From Hungatella sp. UBA7603 (lineage in GTDB: Bacteria; Bacillota; Clostridia; Lachnospirales; Lachnospiraceae), in assembly GCA_002478865.1 (NCBI GenBank), contig DLJZ01000012.1, positions 1 through 32,403 on the forward strand: a stretch of DNA of 32,403 bases, given 5' to 3'. The translations under genes and the position numbers were made by a program. The notes under the pieces are model-generated. The model was not told the origin of the DNA. It saw only the letters and a program-made list of their open reading frames with translations, and ran no database searches. Positions 24,478-32,403 of the stretch are shown here, piece after piece; the stretch's first letter is position 1; each line of letters starts with the position of its first letter.

Positions 24478-26925
24478 CTATTTTACAAGCTCTCTGACAG
24501 AAAATTTAAGTTCCTCTTCACCTGCTGTAACCACCACTTCATCTCCATTTTTCACTACACCGCTTAAGATCTCTTCTGCCAACTTATCTTCCAGACTATT
24601 TTGTATGGTACGTCTAAGAGGTCTTGCTCCGTACTTTTCATCATAGCCTTTCTTGATTAGATATTCATTGGCATCTTCTTCTATGACAAGTGAAATATTC
24701 ATCTGTTCTACCGTACGTTTCATAATATCCTTTAGCATGATGGATACAATATCCTTCATATGATCCTTATTCAGTGTATGGAAAACAATAATCTCATCAA
24801 TACGGTTGATGAATTCCGGCTTAAACAGACGTTTCACTTCCTCCATGACACGGTCTTTCATTAATTTATAGTCCGCTTTTTCATCCGCAATGGCACCAAA
24901 TCCCAAACGCTTTGGTGATATAATATTTTCAGCTCCAGCATTGGAAGTCATGATTATAATTGTATTCTTAAAATCAATCTTTCGACCCTGGGCATCTGTA
25001 ATATGACCATCATCAAGTACCTGCAGCAAGATGTTAAACACATCTGGGTGGGCCTTCTCTATCTCATCAAATAGAATAACAGAATAAGGATTTCTTCTTA
25101 CCTTCTCGCTGAGCTGTCCGCCTTCGTCATAACCTACGTATCCTGGAGGGGAACCAATAATCTTTGAGACACTGTGCTTTTCCATGTACTCAGACATATC
25201 TACCCGGATCAGGGCATTGTCAGACCCAAACATTGATTCAGAAAGGGCTTTGGATAACTCTGTCTTACCTACTCCTGTAGGTCCTAAGAATAGGAAGGAA
25301 CCAATCGGACGTTTTGGATCTTTTAATCCCACTCTACCACGACGAATCGCTTTTGCCACAGCAGTAACAGCTTCCTCCTGACCAATGACTCTTCCATGAA
25401 GAATGGTTTCTAAGTTTCTAAGGCGCTCGCTTTCCCCTTCTTCTAATTTTCTGACTGGAATCTTTGTCCAGTTGGAGATTACATCTGCGATCTCAACCTC
25501 ATCCACAATAAGACTTTTGGTTGTTTTTTCCTTCTGCCATTTTTCACGAATCTTTTCTATCTTCTCTCGCTTTTTCTCTTGCTTTTTCTTAACGACACCA
25601 GCTTTTTCATAAGCTTCTGCTTTAATAAAGGCTTCCTTCTGGTCTTCTATCTGTTCGATCTCAAGTTCCAGTTCCTTAATCTCTGCAGGCTCTGTATACA
25701 TGGTCAGACGCACCTTTGATGATGCTTCGTCAATAACATCTATGGCTTTGTCTGGAAGAAAACGGTCATTGATATAACGAGAGGATAATTTGACAGCCGC
25801 TTTGATGGCTTCATCGGTAATTGTTACCTTATGATGTTCCTCATATCGCCCTTTTAATCCTCTTAATATACTGATCGCAGCTTCTTCAGAAGGTTCTTCA
25901 ACCGTCACTGGCTGAAACCGTCTTTCAAGTGCGGAATCCTTTTCAATGTACTTACGGTACTCTTCTATGGTGGTGGCTCCGATTAACTGAAGTTCTCCTC
26001 TTGCCAAAGAAGGTTTTAATATATTGGAGGCGTCAATAGCACCCTCCGCACCGCCGGCTCCGATAATGGTATGGATCTCATCAATAAATAAAAGAACCTC
26101 TCCATCTTCAATCACCTCAGCAATCACCTTTTTAATTCTTTCTTCAAATTCACCACGGTACTTCGATCCTGCTACCATTCCGGATAAGTCCAAAGTCAAA
26201 AGGCGTTTTCCAGCTATGGTCTCAGGCACATCTCCATCGGTAATTAACTGAGCCAATCCCTCTACCACTGCGGTCTTACCAACTCCTGGTTCTCCAATGA
26301 GACAAGGATTATTCTTGGTTCTGCGGCTTAATATCTGAATGAGACGTTTGATCTCAGATTCTCTTCCAATGACTGGGTCAAGCTTTCTTTTTAACGCAAG
26401 CTCTGTTAAATCTCTGCTGTAACTGTCCAGAGTAGGTGTATTGCCCTTTTTATGTGTCTTCATCAGTTCTTCCTTATTTGCAGGCGCATCCTCGCCCATG
26501 GCAGCCAAAACGTCAATATAGAGCTTTTGTACGCTAACCCCAATGGTATTTAAAAGTCTGGATGCAACACAATCATTATCACGAATAATGGAAATAAGAA
26601 CGTGTTCTGTTCCAATTAAGTTTGCTTTAAAACGAACTGCTTCCCGGTAGCTATTTTCTAAAACCCTTCTTGCTCCAGGAGTATAACCCCCGTCCTCTTG
26701 AAGGCGAACTGCCTGATCCGGTGCAATAAGCTGACTGATTAAATTTAATACTTTATCTTCTTTTACTCCATTTTCTTCCAATACTTTGGAAGCGACTCCG
26801 CTTCCTTCTTCCAGAAGGCCGATAAGCAAATGCTCTGTTCCTACATAGCCATGCCCGAGACGTTCTGCTGCCTGTACGGCCAGATTAATAGCCGTCCTGG
26901 CCTTTGTCGTAAATCTGTCTATCAT
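24478..26925 (-). CDS. clpC: ClpC-type AAA+ unfoldase
   Basis: An 815-residue Hsp100 unfoldase that feeds proteins to ClpP. Two Clp-N repeats (about 1-145) bind adaptors and substrates. AAA domain 1 has Walker A GEPGVGKT (211-218) and Walker B VLLFIDEIH. A coiled middle domain (about 410-470, QIEDQKEAFIKAEAYEKAG and a Lys/Glu-rich helix) is where MecA/McsB-type adaptors act. AAA domain 2 has GPTGVGKTELS and ends with the D2-small domain. The length matches ClpC rather than ClpB. It is the last gene of the GntR-mcsA-mcsB-clpC operon, 15 bases after mcsB. Confidence 0.95.
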   Translation of the reverse strand: MIDRFTTKARTAINLAVQAAERLGHGYVGTEHLLIGLLEEGSGVASKVLEENGVKEDKVLNLISQLIAPDQAVRLQEDGGYTPGARRVLENSYREAVRFKANLIGTEHVLISIIRDNDCVASRLLNTIGVSVQKLYIDVLAAMGEDAPANKEELMKTHKKGNTPTLDSYSRDLTELALKRKLDPVIGRESEIKRLIQILSRRTKNNPCLIGEPGVGKTAVVEGLAQLITDGDVPETIAGKRLLTLDLSGMVAGSKYRGEFEERIKKVIAEVIEDGEVLLFIDEIHTIIGAGGAEGAIDASNILKPSLARGELQLIGATTIEEYRKYIEKDSALERRFQPVTVEEPSEEAAISILRGLKGRYEEHHKVTITDEAIKAAVKLSSRYINDRFLPDKAIDVIDEASSKVRLTMYTEPAEIKELELEIEQIEDQKEAFIKAEAYEKAGVVKKKQEKKREKIEKIREKWQKEKTTKSLIVDEVEIADVISNWTKIPVRKLEEGESERLRNLETILHGRVIGQEEAVTAVAKAIRRGRVGLKDPKRPIGSFLFLGPTGVGKTELSKALSESMFGSDNALIRVDMSEYMEKHSVSKIIGSPPGYVGYDEGGQLSEKVRRNPYSVILFDEIEKAHPDVFNILLQVLDDGHITDAQGRKIDFKNTIIIMTSNAGAENIISPKRLGFGAIADEKADYKLMKDRVMEEVKRLFKPEFINRIDEIIVFHTLNKDHMKDIVSIMLKDIMKRTVEQMNISLVIEEDANEYLIKKGYDEKYGARPLRRTIQNSLEDKLAEEILSGVVKNGDEVVVTAGEEELKFSVRELVK

Positions 26926-26940
26926 AATTACATCCTCCTG

Positions 26941-27984
26941 CTATTTTAATTCCGGCAATTCTTTGCGAATAAATTCTGCCCTGGCAATATCAAGATCTTC
27001 CTTGCTAAGGGGGCGGTCAGAAATTTTTTGAAGAACAGCCGGCTGTATTCCAAGCATCAAGCGGTAAACTGAAACCTCTTTCTTTGCCAGTACCAATCCG
27101 TCTGCAAGCGCAGCCATCAACTGGGAAAGAAAAATCATGGCATCACGAAAGGTTAGTCTTCTGGCATATTTTAGTACTCCGAACGATTTATAAACTTCAT
27201 CTTCTCTTTCGATTCTTCGTCTCTGCAGAGAAAGCTTTCTTACCTGCATCTCCTGATTGGTCAACTGAATGGCGGCTTTTGTTACTGTATCAATGATTTC
27301 CCGCTCGGTCTGGCCTAAAGTCTTTAAGTTTGATATCTCATAAAGAGAGCCAAAATTTTCTTCCACGTCTCCGTAGACGCCTCGGACAGCAGCTCCAAAA
27401 CGGCTCATATCCCCAATCAGACTAGAGAATTTTCTTCCCTGAGAGAGCATAGGAAGGTGAACCACCACGGAGGCACGAAGCCCGGTGCCTACATTCGTAG
27501 GAAATGAAGTCAGATATCCAAATCGATCATCAAATGCATATGAAAATCTTTCATTGATACAATCGTCTATCTTATCGGCCTTCTCCCATAACTCATCAAG
27601 ACAAAGACCTGCTCCCAAAAGCTGTATTCGAATATGATCGTCGCAGTTTAATACGATCCCCATATCTTCCTCTTTGGAAAGAAGGATTCCAGAAGGGTTT
27701 TTCTTTAAGAGTGCGGCTGAGTTTAATACTCTTCGTTCTTTTAAAGCAGCCCTGTCCAGTTCTTCCATCTCATTTAGAAGGGAAAATTCAAAGTTTTTTT
27801 CAGCAAAATCTCCAATATCCTTCAATCCGAATTCCAGTCGGTGAACCATCTCGCCGCTTTCTTTTTCATCAAGTTTTGCAGGGAAAGAATACTCCTGCAG
27901 ATTCCTGGCAAGACGAATCCGGCTGCTTATTATCCCTGGGCGACCTGCAGGAGTCTGCTCAAACCATCTATGCATTCGTCTCAT
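26941..27984 (-). CDS. mcsB: Protein-arginine kinase McsB homologue with altered active site
   Basis: A 347-residue guanidino-kinase-fold protein. In Bacilli McsB phosphorylates arginines to tag proteins for ClpCP. Recognisable: the nucleotide-binding ISSRIRLARN, the DHIRIQ segment, TNVGTGLRASVVVHLP and YEISNLKTLG. Unusual: the catalytic NEEDH motif reads NCDDH, the second catalytic glutamate (YGE, Glu212 in Bacillus numbering) reads YGD, the TSCPTN cysteine is phenylalanine, and the first Arg of the C-terminal phosphoarginine-binding RDxxRA motif is Leu (LDIARA). It may be a weak or inactive kinase or a pure adaptor. The start at 27984 follows AAAGGA and overlaps mcsA by 17 bases; an ATG nine bases later is also possible. 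Confidence 0.85.
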   Translation of the reverse strand: MRRMHRWFEQTPAGRPGIISSRIRLARNLQEYSFPAKLDEKESGEMVHRLEFGLKDIGDFAEKNFEFSLLNEMEELDRAALKERRVLNSAALLKKNPSGILLSKEEDMGIVLNCDDHIRIQLLGAGLCLDELWEKADKIDDCINERFSYAFDDRFGYLTSFPTNVGTGLRASVVVHLPMLSQGRKFSSLIGDMSRFGAAVRGVYGDVEENFGSLYEISNLKTLGQTEREIIDTVTKAAIQLTNQEMQVRKLSLQRRRIEREDEVYKSFGVLKYARRLTFRDAMIFLSQLMAALADGLVLAKKEVSVYRLMLGIQPAVLQKISDRPLSKEDLDIARAEFIRKELPELK

Positions 27985-28543
27985 TTCCTTTCCTAAGTTC
28001 TTTGATACGGTCGCGGCAAACAGCTGCGGTTTCGTAATCCTCAAAACGAAGTGCTTCTTTCAGTCTAGAATCCAGTTCAGACAATTCCTTCTCTACCTCA
28101 GAAATCTCATCTTTTATGGACATTCCTCTGGTTTTGCCAGCACTCTCACTTAAACGTCCCACATTTTGATTAAGAGGAGATTTTCCCGTATGGAGCAAGC
28201 TGCCTTGTAATTGTTTTATACTGTCCTCCATTAAAGGGCCAAACACACTGTAGCAATCAGAACAACCAAACCTGCTATCTCTGACAAATGCATCATAAGT
28301 GGTGCCACAAGTGGGACAGGCAATCTGATGAAGCTTATCAGGTCCTTGGTTATCATCTTCAATTCCTAGTAAGCCAGAGAGCAGCTTACCGATTGGAAAC
28401 TCTCCGTCAAAAATGGCTGCGTATACTCCAAAATCCATCTCTTTCGCACACTGAGCACAGAAATGATGCTCTTTTTTTACTCCATTCACTACTTCTGTAT
28501 ATTGTATATTTGCTTCGCGAATTTTACATCTCTCGCATAACAT
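27968..28543 (-). CDS. mcsA: McsA-type zinc-binding activator/adaptor
   Basis: A 191-residue protein with four CXXC zinc pairs (CERC at 3-6, CAQC near 35-38, CPTC and CSDC in the middle) and a C-terminal coiled UVR motif (LKEALRFEDYETAAVCRDRIKEL). In Bacilli McsA activates McsB and, with it, controls CtsR and ClpC. All cysteine pairs are intact, in contrast to the altered McsB downstream. GGAGG lies six bases before the ATG. It follows the GntR gene by 22 bases, and its last bases contain the mcsB ribosome site and start. Confidence 0.9.
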   Translation of the reverse strand: MLCERCKIREANIQYTEVVNGVKKEHHFCAQCAKEMDFGVYAAIFDGEFPIGKLLSGLLGIEDDNQGPDKLHQIACPTCGTTYDAFVRDSRFGCSDCYSVFGPLMEDSIKQLQGSLLHTGKSPLNQNVGRLSESAGKTRGMSIKDEISEVEKELSELDSRLKEALRFEDYETAAVCRDRIKELRKGNETNA

Positions 28544-28565
28544 AATGAACCTCCAATCCAGTGAA

Positions 28566-28952
28566 TCACTCTTCCCTTTGGTCTGCTATAAATGACTGGA
28601 ATATCTCATCTACCAGCTGGTGCATTTCTTCACTCGTTACATTCTTACAGACGCCCCTAGCTAATACAACGCTTAAATCTCTGCGCATCTCGTCAAGAAC
28701 CTGAATTTTATCCACATCCAGAGATACAACGGCACCTTTGCGGCGGTCAAGCTTTACAAAGCCTTCCTGTTTTAGAACAGTGTACGCCTTATTCACCGTA
28801 TGCATATTAATTCCTATGTTATCGGCCATCTGGCGTACGGAAGGCAAGGGATCCCCTTCTCGAATACTTTCTGTGGCGATTCCTATGATTATCTGGTTAC
28901 GAAGCTGAATATAGATGGCTTCGTTACTGTTAAAATCAATTTGCAAAAACAT
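28566..28952 (-). CDS. GntR-family regulator, YtrA type, heading the mcsAB-clpC operon
   Basis: A 128-residue regulator. Residues about 5-75 form the GntR winged helix-turn-helix (AIYIQLRNQIIIGIATESI, then EGDPLPSVRQMADNIGINMHTVNKAY). The short C-terminal helix region fits the YtrA subfamily, which dimerises without a large effector domain. It occupies the place that ctsR holds in Bacillus and many clostridia, so it probably represses this operon, including itself. The start at 28952 is chosen because the operon's promoter -10 box overlaps the upstream in-frame ATG/GTG codons at 29000-29003, leaving them outside the transcript. Confidence 0.85.
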   Translation of the reverse strand: MFLQIDFNSNEAIYIQLRNQIIIGIATESIREGDPLPSVRQMADNIGINMHTVNKAYTVLKQEGFVKLDRRKGAVVSLDVDKIQVLDEMRRDLSVVLARGVCKNVTSEEMHQLVDEIFQSFIADQREE

Positions 28953-28968
28953 ATTTTCACCATCTTTC

Positions 28969-29015
28969 GTTATATCTGTTATATGAATATTAGCACACAT
29001 CACTTATTTTTTCAA
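28969..29015 (-). promoter_or_regulatory. Promoter and direct-repeat operator of the gntR-mcsAB-clpC operon
   Basis: On the minus strand TTGAAA (29010-29015), a 17-base spacer and TAATAT (28987-28992). Just downstream, at the expected transcription start, the direct repeat GTTATAT-CT-GTTATAT (28969-28984, plus-strand reading) repeats every nine bases and is a plausible operator. No CtsR heptad repeat (GGTCAAA type) is visible. Confidence 0.65.
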
Positions 29016-29151
29016 TAGTCTCATCCTTTCCAGATTTCAACCTTTTCACCTTATTAATTTTATCCTTTTTTGTTTATTTCCATTTTATTCTGCAGGTCTT
29101 CCATATTTTCCTTTTGTAGGTAAAATACATTTTTTATATAGTTCATTTTTG

Positions 29152-29204
29152 AAAAAAGTTGCTGCATGTCCGGATAATCCAGCCATCATGCAGCAACTTT
29201 TTTT
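29152..29204. terminator. Bidirectional terminator after the cohesin gene
   Basis: AAAAAAGTTGCTGCATG (29152-29168) and CATGCAGCAACTTTTTT (29187-29203) are perfect 17-base arms with T-runs on both strands. It ends transcription of the leftward cohesin operon. Confidence 0.9.
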
Positions 29205-29233
29205 AATTATATATTATGAGATAATCTTAATTT

Positions 29234-31060
29234 TTAATCATCAAGATCCATAAATTCAAAATCATCTTCATCCGGATCAGACTCTTTGACAGGTTTAGGA
29301 ACTGATTCCTTCTCTGGAATCTTTGGTTCTACTGGCCTTTTACGCACCTGGTCATAAGCTACATGAGTGGCTAAATCCCTCTCAACATCTTCAAGGCTTG
29401 ATTCTACAATAAAATCATCCTCATCCAGTTTTTCCCGGTTGATGGTAGGTGGCTTGTCCAGATTTCTTTCCGGACGTTTCGTCTCTGGAATGGTTTCTAA
29501 TGCTTCCCGGTCAAATTCATCCCGGCTGTAGCGTTTGATCCTGCTTGCTGGGGCATCAGCTTCTGGCTCTTTATAAAAACGAGAATCTTCAGATCCAGAT
29601 TTTTTCTTTCTGCTGTTATCAAGGTCATCTCTTACCGTGCGGTCCTTTCCAGAACCATTGTTTCCTTTTTTCAATAAAAGGATTACGATAACAAGGAGAA
29701 CTAGTGCAATCACACTTACAGCTATCATGATATAAAACTGAATGCCATAATCTTTTCTAAGAGCTTCATATGTCTTTACAAGCTTCACATGCTCGTCATA
29801 AGACACTTCTGATGCAAAATATCTCTGAACTGTCTTCTCTTTCAGATCGTAACGGTAGAAAGCTTTTTCTCCATTCCAGTTCATGGCATAGAATACACAG
29901 TATTCTGGTTCTGCCTCAGAATTTACTACCCAACCTGTCACTCGAATGCCATCAATATCCACGCTGCGCTCTACAAAACCTTCCGGCACCTTTGTATCGG
30001 TATCAAGAGGAACGACTACAATTGCCTTTGAGCTGGTTTCAACTTGTACAAACTGAGACCAGGTATCGGCTTTTTCATTGTAAACAAAGAAACCACCGTT
30101 CCCTCCTGCGTCTTTTAAATAAAGGAGAAGAAGGTCTTTTTCCAGTCCTTTTCCAGACATCACTTCTGTTCCCTTATAAGAATAGCTTGCTGATTCAAAC
30201 CCTTCGGGAAGCGTAGATTCATCAAAGGAGGATGCAATGCTGTATTCCGTTCCGTTTACAGTTACCTTTGCATCTGCAAACTCTGCTTCCTTTGTCTCGC
30301 CATTTTCGTTTGTAGCAGGTACCGTTTCTCCGCCTTCTGGCTTTTTCACGGTTATGGTATAGTTTTTAACGGTTTGCCCATCTTCGGCAGTGACCTTAAT
30401 TACAACCGCATTGTCACCGGCTTTTAATCCTTTTTCCCCTTGAAGTGTTACGTTTGCTCCAGCATTGGCTGCCACCGCATTGACCACTAAGTCAGCCGTA
30501 TTGGCATCCACCTCTGCTGTGTACTGGTCCACAGAAGCTGAAAATCCAGGGCTTAATGTTCCAGGAGAGATTTTCAAAGACTTTAATGTGGCATCCTTGG
30601 AAAACGTAGCTGGAGAGGTAACCTTAACCGTTGCACTCCCCTGTTTACTCAGAGTAATGGCTTGGGAGTTCACATCGTAAATTTCCTGGGAAGTAACCTT
30701 AATTGGTGCGTTTCCAGCCTGTAATGTCTTAAATTTCAAAGAGAAGTTAAACGATTTCTGGTCTGCGGAATCCATGGTTCCCAGAATCTTAATGGCTCCT
30801 GCACCACCGTTGGCACTGGTACCGCTTACAAATTGTAAAATCCCTGGATCATATGACAGCATAATTTCTGCTGTTCCCAGTGCAGTGTCACTGGTGACCT
30901 TCATATTAACCGTCACTTCATTCCCCACCATAACGGAAGGGTCTGAAAATGATATCTTTGCGTTGGAAGCCCAGGATATCATCTGACCAAAAGGTCCAAT
31001 CACAGCTATCATAAAGGCGGTCATTACACTGAGTATGAGTTTTTTTAGTTTCCTATTCAT
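29234..31060 (-). CDS. Membrane-anchored protein with cohesin-like and cadherin-like domains
   Basis: A 608-residue surface protein. Signal peptide 1-32. Cohesin-like domain about 34-147 (NEVTVNMKVTSDTALGTAEI, LSYDPGILQFVSG, FNFSLKFKTLQAGNAPIKV). Cadherin-like beta-sandwich about 152-240 (LKSLKISPGTLSPGFSASVD, ending YTITVKKP). An uncharacterised beta-rich domain about 260-420 contains VFYAMNWNGEKAFYRYDLKE. Membrane span about 441-464, then KK and a charged, acidic cytoplasmic tail of about 144 residues ending DEDDFEFMDLDD. Cohesins bind dockerins, and the gene immediately upstream (24 bases) encodes a dockerin, so the two products probably bind each other. An AGGAGA ribosome site precedes the ATG. 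The anchoring role is inferred. Confidence 0.8.
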   Translation of the reverse strand: MNRKLKKLILSVMTAFMIAVIGPFGQMISWASNAKISFSDPSVMVGNEVTVNMKVTSDTALGTAEIMLSYDPGILQFVSGTSANGGAGAIKILGTMDSADQKSFNFSLKFKTLQAGNAPIKVTSQEIYDVNSQAITLSKQGSATVKVTSPATFSKDATLKSLKISPGTLSPGFSASVDQYTAEVDANTADLVVNAVAANAGANVTLQGEKGLKAGDNAVVIKVTAEDGQTVKNYTITVKKPEGGETVPATNENGETKEAEFADAKVTVNGTEYSIASSFDESTLPEGFESASYSYKGTEVMSGKGLEKDLLLLYLKDAGGNGGFFVYNEKADTWSQFVQVETSSKAIVVVPLDTDTKVPEGFVERSVDIDGIRVTGWVVNSEAEPEYCVFYAMNWNGEKAFYRYDLKEKTVQRYFASEVSYDEHVKLVKTYEALRKDYGIQFYIMIAVSVIALVLLVIVILLLKKGNNGSGKDRTVRDDLDNSRKKKSGSEDSRFYKEPEADAPASRIKRYSRDEFDREALETIPETKRPERNLDKPPTINREKLDEDDFIVESSLEDVERDLATHVAYDQVRKRPVEPKIPEKESVPKPVKESDPDEDDFEFMDLDD

Positions 31061-31084
31061 ATTGTCTCCTATTTCTGCCGAGCA

Positions 31085-32403
31085 TTAAAGTCCCAGAACC
31101 TTCTTTTTCAAAAGAAGAAGATCCTTTGAATCAACCTTGCCGTCTCCATTTAAGTCAGCGGCCTTTTTTTCTTTTTCAGACAACTTTTCAAGTCCAAGGA
31201 TGTAACGCTGAACCTTCAGGACATCCTTACTGCTAATCTTTCCATCTCCATCAATATCTCCAGAGGCGAGAGATGCCGTCTGCGTAGCAGTCGTCTCCTG
31301 GGCTTGTGTCTGGGTCTCCGTTACTTGTTCCGTCACCGGTTTGCTTCCTCCCGGTCCCTGTGTTATAACTCCTGTTGATGTCTGTACGGAAACATTCGTG
31401 TTTCCTACCGGGACAACGGTTACATTGCTTCCTCCCGGAGTTCCTTTGTTCGCTTCTTCATTTGTTGTCTTACCAGGACCACTACTTCCAGGGCCGCTTT
31501 TTCCAGACCCACTGCTACTTGATCCACTGTTGTTTGATCCACTGCTGTTTCCGGATCCACTGCTTCCTGATGTGCTGCCTGGATTGTTTGGCATACTACC
31601 GGAATTATTGTTCCCTGTTCCAGAAGAATAAGTAGGGCCATTATTCTGACGTACTACATGAAGGATATACTCTCTGACGGTACCATTTTGTGCTGTAACT
31701 GATATCTTAATGTCGTTATTGCCGTTTTGGAGTGCTATGGTTCCAGTTCCACTCACTGAGGATGCTGATGTTAAGGCAGAAGCGGAAACCTTGATGTTTG
31801 TAACGGTTGGATCAACAATCAGATTATATTCCAGGGTATCTCTGTTAAACGTTGGTGTCATAACAAAACCTTCCACGTTTAAACCTGCTAACATATTATT
31901 GGTATTGCCATCACCGGTAGGCTGACTACATGGAGTTTCCGGCATATTGTTATAAATTGGTACCTTAAACTCAAGAGATGTTTTTTTCATATCGCTGTTA
32001 TAGGCCTTTGAAAAAACTGCTCCCTCTGATGCTGCACCCTGTACATTGGTCATATACTGGTGTTTATATATGTTTGCACCTTGTACATTAAATTTCTTCA
32101 GATAAAATGTATCCTGCCCAACTTTTACATAGTTATTACCATAATATAGAGCTCCCCCTAAAATTGATTTATCGGAAGAGTTCCATGGTCTACCGTAATT
32201 ACCAGTTTGAGACGCCCACCATAAGCCTCTTTGTACCGCTGACATGTTGCCAGACTGATACGCTTCAATATTAAAGAAATTATAAAATCCTTCATAACCA
32301 GATTCAGTTCCTGAAACACTCTTTCCATTACCTGCTGATCCCTGCTCCTGAATGATCATAGCAGCAAGTACATAGGGATTGACTCCTGATTGAGTAGCCG
32401 CAT
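31085..32403 (-). CDS. Secreted glucosaminidase-like protein with cadherin-like domain and C-terminal type I dockerin (5' truncated)
   Basis: The frame is open to the window edge (32403), so the N-terminus and any signal peptide are missing. Numbering from the ATG at 32359: residues up to about 115 resemble glucosaminidase/peptidoglycan-hydrolase domains (upstream GVNPYVLAAMIIQEQGSAG; GYEGFYNFFNIEAYQSG; YGRPWN; YMTNVQGAASEGA). A cadherin-like domain follows (about 158-237), then a Ser/Gly/Asn linker (243-300), a Thr/Gln/Val stretch, and a type I dockerin (367-424) with two calcium loops, DIDGDGKISSKD and DLNGDGKVDSKD. The dockerin should bind the cohesin of the neighbouring membrane protein. 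Likely role: surface-held cleavage of peptidoglycan. Confidence 0.85.
   Translation of the reverse strand, partial: AATQSGVNPYVLAAMIIQEQGSAGNGKSVSGTESGYEGFYNFFNIEAYQSGNMSAVQRGLWWASQTGNYGRPWNSSDKSILGGALYYGNNYVKVGQDTFYLKKFNVQGANIYKHQYMTNVQGAASEGAVFSKAYNSDMKKTSLEFKVPIYNNMPETPCSQPTGDGNTNNMLAGLNVEGFVMTPTFNRDTLEYNLIVDPTVTNIKVSASALTSASSVSGTGTIALQNGNNDIKISVTAQNGTVREYILHVVRQNNGPTYSSGTGNNNSGSMPNNPGSTSGSSGSGNSSGSNNSGSSSSGSGKSGPGSSGPGKTTNEEANKGTPGGSNVTVVPVGNTNVSVQTSTGVITQGPGGSKPVTEQVTETQTQAQETTATQTASLASGDIDGDGKISSKDVLKVQRYILGLEKLSEKEKKAADLNGDGKVDSKDLLLLKKKVLGL

Noticed and set aside
27985..28044. Longer N-terminus for McsB starting at 28044
   Set aside because: It would lie inside mcsA, has no ribosome site, and the extra 20 residues do not resemble McsB; AAAGGA directly precedes the ATG at 27984.
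31500..31580. Tandem GATCCACTG-type repeats as a CRISPR or mobile repeat
   Set aside because: They are repeated Gly-Ser-type codons in the dockerin protein's linker, not spaced repeats.
31341..31635. Plus-strand Pro/Leu-rich and other frames opposite the dockerin gene
   Set aside because: They are antisense readings of the repetitive Ser/Gly/Asn linker codons, without ribosome sites.
29234..32403. A true cellulosome gene cluster
   Set aside because: Only one cohesin and one dockerin are present, with no cellulose-binding module, glycosidase array or S-layer anchor; a two-protein surface system fits better.

Overview
The window looks like a chromosomal segment of a low-GC, spore-forming Firmicute, most likely a Lachnospiraceae (Clostridium cluster XIVa / Lacrimispora-like) member. 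This is inferred from gene content: a single-chain PurL of about 1250 residues, a mcsA-mcsB-clpC / radA neighbourhood headed by a GntR regulator, YesM/YesN two-component proteins, and a collagen-like protein of the kind found on spore surfaces. No phage genes, transposases, insertion sequences or CRISPR arrays were seen. Most genes read leftwards.

Layout. 1-432: 3' end of a collagen-like protein. 722-2346: a membrane-bound XRE regulator, then uppP. 2441-8340: a KimA-type potassium importer and purL, both leftward. 8593-8910: an unrecognised 105-residue protein. 9024-10250: a histidine phosphatase and a sigma-factor-like protein without region 4, divergent from a LysR gene (10391-11266) with back-to-back -35 boxes. 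11316-14199: a GNAT acetyltransferase overlapping a large XPD/DinG-type helicase with an N-terminal PD-(D/E)XK nuclease domain. 14398-14640: an HPr-like protein lacking the phosphorylatable histidine. 15030-15100: tRNA-Trp(CCA).

15330-22219 is a carbohydrate-uptake locus, all leftward: solute-binding lipoprotein, an intercistronic terminator, two CUT1 permeases, YesM kinase, YesN regulator, and a CE15-like (glucuronoyl esterase-like) intracellular hydrolase. No ABC ATPase is encoded. A plausible reading is sensing, uptake and intracellular de-esterification of an acidic or esterified oligosaccharide.

22507-28952 is a proteostasis/DNA-repair block: GntR regulator, mcsA, mcsB, clpC, a small conserved protein and radA. 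McsB is unusual: both glutamates known as catalytic in Bacillus-type McsB are aspartates here.

29234-32403 holds the most striking pair. A secreted glucosaminidase-like protein (cut by the window edge) ends in a type I dockerin. The next gene in the same operon encodes a membrane-anchored protein with an extracellular cohesin-like domain. Both carry cadherin-like modules. This suggests a two-component, non-cellulosomal cohesin-dockerin system that holds a peptidoglycan hydrolase at the cell surface.
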